A DNA stretch of 23,536 bases from a virus. Below are positions 7,184 to 15,176 of this stretch, one piece after another (positions within the stretch are counted from its first letter, which is position 1; every line of letters starts with the position of its first letter). The position numbers and the translations under genes were made by a program. The notes beneath the pieces were generated by a model. It had not been told where the DNA came from. It ran no database searches and was given only the letters and a program-made list of their open reading frames with translations. Where the stretch lies: positions 1-23,536 of IMG/VR virus record IMGVR_UViG_3300046467_000560. One strand, 5' to 3'.

Positions 7184-8142
7184 TCTTATTTACAGCGGAT
7201 TGGCATATAAAACTGGGACAGAAAAATGTCCCAGTTGATTGGGCTTTTAACCGTTATAAAATGTTTTTCAAACAAATTTACGATGTAGAAAAACAATGTG
7301 ATATGCACATAATTGGGGGCGATATTTTTGATCGTCTACCGAACATGGAGGAATTAGAACTTTACTTCTCTTTTATTAGAGAGGTAAAGATTCCTACGCT
7401 TATATATGATGGAAATCACGAAGCTACCAAGAAAAATAAAACATTTTTCTCTAGGCTAAAACAAGTATCCAGAGATATTAATCCTTTAATTAACATAGTA
7501 GATATTTCTTATGTTGATAAAGATTTAGGTTATGGTATATTACCTTATGCAGATTTACATCGTAAAAATATTATTGAACATTTTGATACGACTCAGCCTT
7601 TATTCACACATGTGAGAGGAGAAATTCCGCCACATGTTAAATCAGAGGTAGATTTAAATATATTTGCAGATTTCCCAATAGTTTTTGCAGGAGATCTACA
7701 TGCTCATAGTAATACACAACGAAATATAGTATATCCTGGTAGTCCTATGACTACTTCGTTTCATAGAAGCAAAGTAAAAACAGGATATTTACTAATAGAT
7801 GAAAAAGATGCATGGTCTTGGCAATGGAAAGAATTCGATCTTCCACAGTTACTTAGAAAAACTGTATCTGATCCAACTGAAATGGTTCCTACTAATTTTG
7901 ACCATACTATCTACGAGATTCAGGGAGACATACAAGATCTAGCACGAGTCAAGAACTCAGAACTACTAGACAAGAAAGTAGTTATTAGAAAGTCTGAAGC
8001 AGCTTTAATTATAGATAAGGATATGACTATTGAAGAAGAATTAATAGAGTATCTAACCTATATTTTAGAAATTTCTTCGGACAAGATACCAGATATTTTA
8101 GGGACTTATAATGATTACGCTACAAACTCTCAAATGGGATAA
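7180..8142 (+). CDS. SbcD/gp47-like metallophosphoesterase nuclease subunit
   Basis: This is the nuclease subunit of an Mre11-Rad50-type complex that processes DNA ends for recombination; its partner is the next gene. In 320 residues the metal-binding motifs are all present: DWH (D7, H9), GGDIFD (D48), GNHE (N79, H80), LFTH (H144) and GDLHAHS (D172, H174, H176), followed by YPGSP (185-189), typical of the family. The C-terminal third should hold the capping and partner-binding region. Its ATG lies in an ATGA overlap with the SSB gene, and its 3' end overlaps the ATPase gene by 32 bases. A perfect hairpin lies over codons 11-19. The set resembles T4 gp47 and T5 D12. Confidence 0.93.
   Translation: MILFTADWHIKLGQKNVPVDWAFNRYKMFFKQIYDVEKQCDMHIIGGDIFDRLPNMEELELYFSFIREVKIPTLIYDGNHEATKKNKTFFSRLKQVSRDINPLINIVDISYVDKDLGYGILPYADLHRKNIIEHFDTTQPLFTHVRGEIPPHVKSEVDLNIFADFPIVFAGDLHAHSNTQRNIVYPGSPMTTSFHRSKVKTGYLLIDEKDAWSWQWKEFDLPQLLRKTVSDPTEMVPTNFDHTIYEIQGDIQDLARVKNSELLDKKVVIRKSEAALIIDKDMTIEEELIEYLTYILEISSDKIPDILGTYNDYATNSQMG
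7211..7236 (+). other. Perfect 10-bp inverted repeat inside the SbcD-like gene
   Basis: AACTGGGACA (7211-7220) and TGTCCCAGTT (7227-7236) are exact reverse complements around a six-base GAAAAA loop. The hairpin begins about 31 bases after the start codon at 7180, just past the SSB stop. No T-run follows, so it is not a standard terminator. It could be an mRNA processing or stability element or a translation modulator. Confidence 0.75.
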
Positions 8143-9901
8143 CTGCTTTAGTTATGGTAGTAAAAATATTTTACAGCTTGATGATAACACAGTAACACAA
8201 ATTATTGGAACTAATGGTATGGGAAAGTCTTCTATACCTTTAATCATTGAAGAAGCATTATTTAATAAAAATTCCAAAGGTATTAAGAAGGCGAACATAC
8301 CTAATAGGTATATTAATAAAGGATACAGTATATATCTGTCTTTTACTAAAAATGAAGATTGTTATGAAGTAACTATTCAACGCAAGACAAGTATTAAAGT
8401 AAAGTTAGAAAAGAATGGAGAAGATATCTCTAGTCATACTGCAACAAATACCTATAAAAGTATACAAGAAATCATAGGAGTAGATTTTAAAACCTTTTCC
8501 CAGTTAGTTTATCAGAATACTAATGCAAGTTTACAGTTTCTTACTGCTACTGATGCTAATCGTAAAAAGTTTTTAATAGATTTACTACACCTAGAAAAAT
8601 ACGTTGAATTATTTGATGTATTTAAAGAAGCTGTAAGAAGCGTTGCTTTGCAGACAGTATCTGTAGCATCAAAATTAGCAACTATTGAAAAATGGCTTCA
8701 AGATAATAAATTGAGTGATACTAACATACTACCCATGTTAGATTTAGATATCGAAACATCTGAAGATGAAGAGCTCTTACGTTTTTTAACAATAGAGTTC
8801 CAAAATATCTCGGAAAAAAATAAAAAGATATCGAAAAATAATCAATTCAAGAAGTTACTACAAAGTATAGATATAGGGAGTATTCAAAGTCAAAGGTTAG
8901 AGTTAATAGACTATGACTCATTAGTATATGAACATGGAGAGGTACGAGCAGCCATAGCGGGGTCGGAACAGACTTTAAATAGTCTGAAAAAACTAAAAGA
9001 AACATGCCCTACCTGTAATCAATCTATAGATAGATCTGTAGAAAAAGATATGATTGTGTCAGAACGTACAAAACTAGAAAAATCTAAAGGACGAGAAAGT
9101 GATCTTATCGAAGAAACTAAACGAGTTAAAAAACATAATGACCAAGTCTTTGCTAATGAAAAGTCTCGAGTTGATTGGGAAAATTTGTATAGATCTATCG
9201 ACCATAGCTTACCAACACAGTCGCTTGATCCTGGACAGCTTGATAGTAGGATTTGTAGCATTCGAGAAAGACTTCAAGAAACAAAGAAAACAATACTTGA
9301 AATCACAGGAGAAAATGAAAAAAGAACAAAACGTAACACGAGGATCCAAGTAATAAAGGAACAAACAAATGAGTTCACCATACAGCTAGAAGAATGTATA
9401 AAGGAAATAGAAATACAGAATAAATTAGAATCTAATTTAGAAGTATTAAAAAAATCCTTTAGTACAAATGGGCTTCTTGCATATAAAATAGAAAACTTAG
9501 TAAAAGAATTAGAAGAGTTAGCAAATGAATATTTAGCGGAACTTTCTGATGGTCGTTTTACTCTCGAATTTGTAGTTTCTAACGATAAACTCAATGTGCA
9601 AATTACAGATAATGGTAATATAGTAGATATTCTTGCACTCTCCTCTGGAGAGCTTGCAAGAGTAAATACGGCTACCTTGATTGCAATTCGCAAACTTATG
9701 AGTAGTATATCTAAGTCTAGGATCAATGTATTATTTTTAGATGAGGTTATCAATGTTTTAGATGAAGCAGGTCGTGAAAAAATGATAGAAGTATTACTGA
9801 GTGAAGATCTAAATACTTATGTAGTATCTCATGGTTGGACACATCCTTTATTAGAAAAAATTGAAGTCGTCAAGCACGGAAACGTTAGTGGATTAGAGTA
9901 A
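8111..9901 (+). CDS. SbcC/gp46-like recombination ATPase with zinc hook
   Basis: This is the Rad50-type ATPase partner of the preceding nuclease. In 596 residues: Walker A GTNGMGKSS (33-41) with the preceding Cys-Phe-Ser-Tyr strand typical of gp46; the Q-loop region near FSQLVYQ (129-135); coiled-coil arms from about 165 to 295 and 310 to 470; a zinc hook CPTC (C299, C302) between them; the ABC signature LSSGE (510-514); Walker B NVLFLDE (539-545); the D-loop VLD (549-551); and the switch histidine in VVSHGW (H574). The arms are short compared with cellular SbcC, as in T4 gp46. ATG 8111 follows AGGGA (8100-8104) at good spacing and overlaps the nuclease gene by 32 bases. The stop forms a TAATG junction with the next gene. 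Confidence 0.95.
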   Translation: MITLQTLKWDNCFSYGSKNILQLDDNTVTQIIGTNGMGKSSIPLIIEEALFNKNSKGIKKANIPNRYINKGYSIYLSFTKNEDCYEVTIQRKTSIKVKLEKNGEDISSHTATNTYKSIQEIIGVDFKTFSQLVYQNTNASLQFLTATDANRKKFLIDLLHLEKYVELFDVFKEAVRSVALQTVSVASKLATIEKWLQDNKLSDTNILPMLDLDIETSEDEELLRFLTIEFQNISEKNKKISKNNQFKKLLQSIDIGSIQSQRLELIDYDSLVYEHGEVRAAIAGSEQTLNSLKKLKETCPTCNQSIDRSVEKDMIVSERTKLEKSKGRESDLIEETKRVKKHNDQVFANEKSRVDWENLYRSIDHSLPTQSLDPGQLDSRICSIRERLQETKKTILEITGENEKRTKRNTRIQVIKEQTNEFTIQLEECIKEIEIQNKLESNLEVLKKSFSTNGLLAYKIENLVKELEELANEYLAELSDGRFTLEFVVSNDKLNVQITDNGNIVDILALSSGELARVNTATLIAIRKLMSSISKSRINVLFLDEVINVLDEAGREKMIEVLLSEDLNTYVVSHGWTHPLLEKIEVVKHGNVSGLE

Positions 9902-10347
9902 TGGTAGATTCTAGAGCGAAAGGAGCAAGAGGGGAGTATTTAGTACGTGATATGCTTCGTGAATTTACAGGTTTAAAGTTTGAAAGAGTACCTGCCTCAG
10001 GTGCTCTTGAATATCTAAAAGGAGATATATATGTTCCTAACAGTAGAAATTTTTTCTGTATTGAAGTAAAGAACTATAAAGAATCTCCTTTAACTGATAA
10101 AATATTTACCCAACCTAAGACTAGCAATCTTATACGTTGGTGGAAAAAAGTTGTAAGACAGGCGGAAGGTGGTGATCAAAAACCCCTTCTATTTTTTAAA
10201 TATGACCGATCCAAAGTATTTGTTTGCACTGAAAATAAGCCAATGAATACGCCAAACTATATACATATTGCCTTTCTAGGTTGCTATGTATTATTAGCAG
10301 AGGATTGGTTAGCAATTGAGAATACGGAGTTTATAAGTGGCTTTTAG
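9901..10347 (+). CDS. PD-(D/E)XK nuclease, Holliday junction resolvase-like
   Basis: This is a small nuclease, 148 residues, likely resolving recombination or replication junctions. The N-terminus KGARGEYLVRDMLRE matches the helix of Hjc/RecU-type resolvases, with E12 as an expected metal ligand. The catalytic core is GD (D42) followed by CIEVKNYK (E55, K57), giving the E...D...E-x-K pattern of the PD-(D/E)XK superfamily. WWKKVVRQAE (120s of the gene's second half, roughly residues 80-89) may be the helix that carries a conserved Gln. The length fits a stand-alone resolvase. It starts by TAATG overlap with the ATPase gene and overlaps the exonuclease by 11 bases. The superfamily is secure; junction specificity is inferred from the N-terminal motif and context. 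Other small restriction-fold nucleases remain possible. Confidence 0.8.
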   Translation: MVDSRAKGARGEYLVRDMLREFTGLKFERVPASGALEYLKGDIYVPNSRNFFCIEVKNYKESPLTDKIFTQPKTSNLIRWWKKVVRQAEGGDQKPLLFFKYDRSKVFVCTENKPMNTPNYIHIAFLGCYVLLAEDWLAIENTEFISGF

Positions 10348-11167
10348 TTTTAATGAGGGTATGGCCGGCGTAGCTGGTAGAACACTTATTGTTGACGCAT
10401 TAAACTTAGCTTTTAGATGGAAACATCAAGGACGTACTGATTTTCGCAATGATTATATACTTACAGTAAAATCTTTAGCAAATTCCTATAAGTGTAGTAA
10501 TGTTATTATTACTGCTGACTGGGGTTCTTCTACATATAGACGAAAGATTTCACCTGAATATAAACAAAACCGTAAAGATAAATACGCAGATCAAACAGAA
10601 GAAGAGAAACAAGCGTTTAAGGACTTCTTTGAAGAGTACGAAGAAACATTAGAATTATTATCAGAAAGTTATAAAGTATTAAGATTTCAAGGTGTAGAGG
10701 CAGATGATCTTGCTGCCCACCTTGTAAAGGAAAAGAAAAAGTATGGCTTAGATGATATATGGATGGTCTCAAGTGACCGAGACTGGGATTTACTAATTCA
10801 AGAAGGAGTAAGTAGATTTTCTTACGTGACTAGAAAAGAGGTAACAATAGGTAATTGGGGGGAGCACTACAATGTAGCCCCTGAAGAGTATATTTCTTTC
10901 AAATGCTTAACAGGAGATAAAGGTGACAATGTTCCAGGAATAACAGGAATAGGACCTAAACGTGCAGAACAGCTTATTAAAGACTATGGAGATGCTATGA
11001 CAATATATGATAACATCCCTATAGCAGGTAAGTATAAGTATATTCAAGAGTTGAATGCTAATGCCGAAATTCTTCTAAAGAACTATGAATTGATGGACTT
11101 AATAACATATTGTGATGATGCAATAGGTGAGCACAACGTGCTTGAGATTGAGGGGATGATGAAGTAA
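10337..11167 (+). CDS. FEN-type 5'-3' exonuclease / flap endonuclease
   Basis: It removes RNA primers and 5' flaps, complementing a family A polymerase that lacks its own 5' nuclease domain. In 276 residues: LIVDALNLAFR (D20), ITADWG (D61), the helical-arch residues around YKQNRKDK (75-82), VEADDLAAH (E121, D123, D124), SSDRDWDLL (D147, D149), LTGDKGDNVPG (D194, D197) and a helix-hairpin-helix GITGIGPKRAEQLI for DNA binding. The start is GTG 10337, with GGAG at 10326-10329 seven bases upstream; the next in-frame ATG at 10361 has a ribosome site that is too close. It overlaps the nuclease gene by 11 bases and ends in TAATG with the reductase gene. Related to T7 gp6, T5 D15 and T4 RNase H. Confidence 0.93.
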   Translation: MAFSFNEGMAGVAGRTLIVDALNLAFRWKHQGRTDFRNDYILTVKSLANSYKCSNVIITADWGSSTYRRKISPEYKQNRKDKYADQTEEEKQAFKDFFEEYEETLELLSESYKVLRFQGVEADDLAAHLVKEKKKYGLDDIWMVSSDRDWDLLIQEGVSRFSYVTRKEVTIGNWGEHYNVAPEEYISFKCLTGDKGDNVPGITGIGPKRAEQLIKDYGDAMTIYDNIPIAGKYKYIQELNANAEILLKNYELMDLITYCDDAIGEHNVLEIEGMMK

Positions 11168-13044
11168 TGGATAAGTATCAGCAATTTATACATAAAAGCC
11201 GTTATGCACGCTGGCTGGATAAAGAAAAACGTAGAGAAACTTGGGAAGAAACAGTACAAAGATATATTAATTTTTGGAAAAATAGAGAACAGTTGAATGA
11301 TGCCGAAGGTTTAGAGTTGTTTACAGCTATTCAAACTTTAGAAGTTATGCCTTCTATGCGCTGTTTAATGACAGCAGGCGAAGCTTTAGATAGAGATAAT
11401 GTAGCAGGGTTTAACTGTAGTTATTTACAGATAGATCATCCTCGAGCTTTTGATGAGCTCATGTATGTTCTTATGTGTGGAACAGGAGTAGGCTTTAGTG
11501 TAGAACGTAATTTTATAGCTAAACTACCAGAAGTGGCTGAAAGTTTTCATAAAACCAGTTCAATAATTGTAGTAAGCGATAGTAAATTAGGATGGTCTAG
11601 TGCGTTCCGAGAGCTTATAGCAATGCTTTATGCAGGAAAAATACCTAAGTGGGATATGAGTAGAGTACGTCCTGCAGGTGCAAGACTTAGAACTTTTGGG
11701 GGTAGGGCCAGCGGTCCAGAACCTTTAATAGATTTATTTAATTTTTGTGTACAAGTATTCTCTAAAGCAGCAGGACGCAAACTTACAAGTATTGAATGTC
11801 ATGATATATCTTGTAAAATAGCAGATATTGTAGTTGTGGGAGGCGTTCGTAGATCAGCTTTGATTAGTTTATCTAATTTATCAGATCCTAGAATGGCAAA
11901 AGCCAAGTCAGGAGCTTGGTGGGAGTCAGAAGGACAGCGTAGATTAGCCAATAATAGTGTGGCATATACTGAGAAACCTGATTTTCAGTCTTTTCTTTCT
12001 GAAATGCAGAATATGTACGAAAGTAAGGCAGGAGAAAGAGGAATTTTCAGTAGAATAGCTGCACAAAAAATTGCGGCAAGAAACGGACGTAGAGATGCTG
12101 AACATGCTTTTGGTACTAATCCCTGTTCAGAAATTATTTTACGAAGCAATGAATTTTGTAATCTTTCAGAAGTAGTAGTTCGAGAAAAAGATACTTTAGA
12201 AGTTCTAAAACGTAAAGTAAGATTAGCTACAATTATTGGCACGCTACAATCTACACTTACAGACTTTAGGTATCTACGAGTTCGTTGGAAGCGTAATACA
12301 GAAGAAGAAAGTTTGCTGGGCGTAAGTCTCACAGGTATAATGGATCATCCTTTATTAGGGCACTCTTGTTCTGAACTGGAAGAATGGTTAACACAAATGA
12401 GGGAGGTAGCAATTGAAACAAATAAAGAGTGGTCTGCGCGTCTTGGGGTCAATCAGTCTACAGCTATTACATGCGTTAAACCTAGTGGTACTGTCTCTCA
12501 GCTGGTTGATTCTGCTAGTGGGATTCACCCTAGGTTTTCTAAGTATTATATTAGAAGAGTACGTTCGGACAAAAAAGACCCGTTGGCAGAATATATGATA
12601 TCTGCAGGTTTCCCTGTAGAACAAGATGTAATGACAACAAGTTCAGTAGTATTTAGCTTTCCTGTAAAGTCTCCTGGAACAAGTAAAACTGTAGAAGAAG
12701 TAGGTGCAATGGAACAACTAAAGTTGTGGAAAACATATCAAGATTTTTGGTGTGAACACAAACCTAGTGTAACTGTGTACTATACAGACAACGAATTTTT
12801 ACAGATAGCTCAGTGGATTTGGGAAAACTTTGATACTGTTAGCGGCATTAGCTTATTGCCGGTAAGTGACCATGTTTATCAGCAGGCTCCTTACGAAGAT
12901 ATAAGTAAACAAGAATATGACGAATTTTTAGCCACAATGCCTAAAGATGTTATATGGGAAAATCTTGCTCAATTCGAGCAGGAAGACAATACAACCGGAT
13001 CACAAGAACTCGCCTGTACAGGCGGTGCATGTGAAATAGTATAG
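11167..13044 (+). CDS. Class II (adenosylcobalamin-dependent) ribonucleotide reductase
   Basis: It converts ribonucleotides to deoxynucleotides to feed phage replication; class II enzymes generate a thiyl radical from adenosylcobalamin and need no oxygen or second subunit. Landmarks in 625 residues align with the monomeric Lactobacillus enzyme: C84 in FNCSY (reducible pair), NPCSE (318-322, with radical C320, N318 and E322), C331 exactly 11 residues later (second of the reducible pair), the phosphate-binding KPSGTVSQL (438-446), and a C-terminal shuttle pair C617 and C622 spaced CxxxxC. It is about 110 residues shorter than the Lactobacillus protein. No activase subunit, iron-binding small subunit or reductant gene is in the window, so host cobalamin and thioredoxin are presumably used. 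The start is ATG 11167 in a TAATG junction. Confidence 0.93.
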   Translation: MDKYQQFIHKSRYARWLDKEKRRETWEETVQRYINFWKNREQLNDAEGLELFTAIQTLEVMPSMRCLMTAGEALDRDNVAGFNCSYLQIDHPRAFDELMYVLMCGTGVGFSVERNFIAKLPEVAESFHKTSSIIVVSDSKLGWSSAFRELIAMLYAGKIPKWDMSRVRPAGARLRTFGGRASGPEPLIDLFNFCVQVFSKAAGRKLTSIECHDISCKIADIVVVGGVRRSALISLSNLSDPRMAKAKSGAWWESEGQRRLANNSVAYTEKPDFQSFLSEMQNMYESKAGERGIFSRIAAQKIAARNGRRDAEHAFGTNPCSEIILRSNEFCNLSEVVVREKDTLEVLKRKVRLATIIGTLQSTLTDFRYLRVRWKRNTEEESLLGVSLTGIMDHPLLGHSCSELEEWLTQMREVAIETNKEWSARLGVNQSTAITCVKPSGTVSQLVDSASGIHPRFSKYYIRRVRSDKKDPLAEYMISAGFPVEQDVMTTSSVVFSFPVKSPGTSKTVEEVGAMEQLKLWKTYQDFWCEHKPSVTVYYTDNEFLQIAQWIWENFDTVSGISLLPVSDHVYQQAPYEDISKQEYDEFLATMPKDVIWENLAQFEQEDNTTGSQELACTGGACEIV

Positions 13045-13055
13045 GAAAATAAAAA

Positions 13056-13292
13056 ATGAGTGAAGTAACTGAAAATGCAGTACAAACTATTTCTATAAAT
13101 GATAAAGAGTACAAAGTAGATGAGATTTCTGATAGAGCTAAGTATCTTGTGGCACAAATTCAAGATATGCAGACACAAGCAAATCAAACTCGTGCTCGTC
13201 TTGATCAAATAGAAGTAGGTATGAGAGGTTTTACAAGCTTGCTACAGGAGGAGCTGGAAAAACCTAGTGATGAAGGTGAACTAGTACAATAA
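13056..13292 (+). CDS. Small helical protein, DUF6447-like
   Basis: A 78-residue acidic protein. The N-terminal third (ISINDKEYKVDEISDRAK) looks like a short beta element followed by a helix, and the rest (LVAQIQDMQTQANQTRARL) has the heptad pattern of a coiled coil. This layout matches small phage proteins annotated as DUF6447, but I recall that family only by pattern. No catalytic motif is visible. AGGA lies about ten bases before the ATG, 11 bases after the reductase stop, so it closes the operon. The terminator starts at its stop codon. Confidence 0.75.
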   Translation: MSEVTENAVQTISINDKEYKVDEISDRAKYLVAQIQDMQTQANQTRARLDQIEVGMRGFTSLLQEELEKPSDEGELVQ

Positions 13293-13317
13293 AAAGGGGC
13301 TTCGGCCCCCTTTTTTT
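13291..13317. terminator. Bidirectional Rho-independent terminator with UUCG loop
   Basis: GGGGC (13296-13300), TTCG (13301-13304) and GCCCC (13305-13309) form a hairpin with the very stable C(UUCG)G loop. Seven T residues follow on the + strand and a five-T run on the − strand. It sits between convergent genes: the small + strand gene stops at 13292 and fibre gene A, on the − strand, stops at 13316 inside the T tract. Confidence 0.92.
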
Positions 13318-14460
13318 ATCCTCCTATGAAGATATATGCTGCACCAGCAGCGCTTCCTCCAGTATCTTCAGCCCATGCACCTACAATAATTATACCCTCG
13401 TCCTCGTCTATTGCTGCTGCATTCCCAAACTGATCGCCACCTTGATCATCAGATGCTACTATTTTTTTAGCTTGTGTCCATGTAGTTCCATCACGAGTAA
13501 AGATATATGCTGCACCAGCACTGCTTCCTCCAGTATCTTCAAGACGAGCACCTACAATAACTGTATCACCTGATATGTTACTAGAATAACCAAAATCATC
13601 ACTAGCTGCTGCATCAGATGCTTGTATTTTTTGTTGTTGAGTCCAAGTGGTTCCAGAACGAGTAAAGATATATGCTGCACCCGCGTTGCTTCCTCCAGTA
13701 TCTTCTCTAATAGCACCCACAACAACTGTATTACTGTCTATTCCAACGGACTGTCCAAATCGATCATCTGCCGCTGCATCTGATGCTGTTAGCTTTTGTT
13801 GTTGAGACCAAGTAGTGCCGGAACGAGTAAAGATATAAGCAGCACCCGCATTGTCTCCTTCAGTATCTTCAAAAGTGGCACTTACAATAGCTGTATCCCC
13901 TGATAGTCCAACATGGTCCCCAAAATAATCACCAGCTTGTATATCAGATGATTGTATTTTTTGTTGTTGAGTCCAAGTGGTTCCTGAACGAGTAAAGATA
14001 TATGCTGCACCCGCCTCGGCTCCTCCAGTATCTTCAAAGGCGGCACCTATAATAGCTGTGTCACCACTTATTGCTACTGAGTACCCAAAATGATCACGAA
14101 ATTGTGGATCAGATGCTGTTAGCTTTTGTTGTTGAGACCAAGTAGTTCCAGAACGAGTATAGACATATACTGCACCCGCCTCGCCATAAGTAACCTGTTT
14201 GCTATACGCACCTGCAATAAGTGTGTCACCGTCTATTGAGACTGAGTGACCTAAATAATCATCAGTTGCTGCATCAGATGCTGTTAGCTTTTGTTGTTGA
14301 GTCCAAGTAGTTCCAGAACGAGTATAGACATATGCAGCGCCTTTATTACTGTTTTCCTTATAAGCACCCACGACAACTGTAGTGCCTGATATATCAACCT
14401 CCTTTCCAAAATAATCATCTGCCGCTGCATCTGATGCTACTATTTTAGCTTGTTGAGTAG
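13316..14460 (-). repeat. Seven FG-GAP repeats in fibre A
   Basis: Seven tandem coding repeats of roughly 150-170 bases. Each begins with a codon run for QQ(Q/A)K followed by (L/I)xASD and a D-x-FG turn, and ends at SGTTWT or SGTTWS. Repeat 2 has a divergent insert (YSKQVTYGEAG) and repeat 7 ends the protein with AAYIFIGG. Confidence 0.85.
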
Positions 14461-15163
14461 TAGCAGTCCAATCGTACGCAAATTCTAATGTAAATGCACC
14501 TATTGAATTTACAGCACCATTGACACCATCTGTAACAGTAAAGGTGATAGAAAAAGTACCTGCATAAGCCTCCGTAGTAGTAGGTGTTATAGTAAATACA
14601 TTTGCACTTTGAGAGACTGTAGCAGTAGCTCCTCCTCCATTGGTTAAAGAACCCGTAGTAACTGCATATGACCATGTTAACGGGAACCCTTCTGGGTCTG
14701 TAGATACCGCAGTAATGACAGTTGCAGTTGCATCTGTAGCCAAGGTATAAGCAGAACTAACTCCAGTGATAGCTGTGGGGGAAGCATTTGATACAGTAGC
14801 TACAAGAAACCACCCGTTAACTGAATATAAGTACAATTTATTAGTAGCTGTAACATATGCCAAATCTCCAGTAGACATTCCCGTAGCAGCTATTAAAAGA
14901 GCAAAAGTTGCATATACAGTAGTACTAAATCCACCAGAAACTACAAGGTCAAGAGTACCATCACCATCATCATATGTTGCTGCTATATTTGTCTCTGTAT
15001 TACCAGTAAACATTGCACCAACAACATCCTGTACCTCCTCTGTATTTAAGCCGCCACCAGCATCAGACTCCCATCTGGTGGTAGTAGAATTATAAGTATA
15101 TGTAAGTCCTCCTCCTATAATGGTATCTCCATTAGAAGGGGAATTTGTAAAATTAACAGGCAT
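13316..15163 (-). CDS. Fibre protein A: head, Ig-like module, seven FG-GAP repeats
   Basis: A probable tail-fibre or receptor-binding structural protein, 615 residues, last of four tandem paralogues in transcription order. Residues 1-75 are the shared head (MPVNFTNSPSNGDT, then VQDVVGAMF). Residues 83-123 carry the shared VYATFALL and LYLYSVNGWFL segment, and 127-228 an Ig-like domain (SNASPTAITG to AFTLEF). From about 236 to the end there are seven repeats of 50-56 residues, each with the pattern QQKLTASDAAADDRFG, then a DTVVVGA strand and a GAAYIFTRSGTTW strand. Seven such FG-GAP-type repeats predict a closed seven-bladed propeller, suited to binding surface glycans or proteins. There is no signal peptide, as expected for a virion protein. 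ATG 15163 has AAGGAGA seven bases upstream and lies 13 bases past the stop of gene B. Confidence 0.82.
   Translation of the reverse strand: MPVNFTNSPSNGDTIIGGGLTYTYNSTTTRWESDAGGGLNTEEVQDVVGAMFTGNTETNIAATYDDGDGTLDLVVSGGFSTTVYATFALLIAATGMSTGDLAYVTATNKLYLYSVNGWFLVATVSNASPTAITGVSSAYTLATDATATVITAVSTDPEGFPLTWSYAVTTGSLTNGGGATATVSQSANVFTITPTTTEAYAGTFSITFTVTDGVNGAVNSIGAFTLEFAYDWTATTQQAKIVASDAAADDYFGKEVDISGTTVVVGAYKENSNKGAAYVYTRSGTTWTQQQKLTASDAATDDYLGHSVSIDGDTLIAGAYSKQVTYGEAGAVYVYTRSGTTWSQQQKLTASDPQFRDHFGYSVAISGDTAIIGAAFEDTGGAEAGAAYIFTRSGTTWTQQQKIQSSDIQAGDYFGDHVGLSGDTAIVSATFEDTEGDNAGAAYIFTRSGTTWSQQQKLTASDAAADDRFGQSVGIDSNTVVVGAIREDTGGSNAGAAYIFTRSGTTWTQQQKIQASDAAASDDFGYSSNISGDTVIVGARLEDTGGSSAGAAYIFTRDGTTWTQAKKIVASDDQGGDQFGNAAAIDEDEGIIIVGAWAEDTGGSAAGAAYIFIGG
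14610..14767 (-). repeat. 158-bp exact copy shared by fibres A and D (Ig module)
   Basis: This stretch is identical base for base to 19958-20115 in gene D. It encodes the middle of the Ig-like module. Mismatches begin at once on both sides (T/C at 14609/19957 and G/A at 14768/20116). Confidence 0.95.
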
Positions 15164-15176
15164 TTTCTAATCTCCT

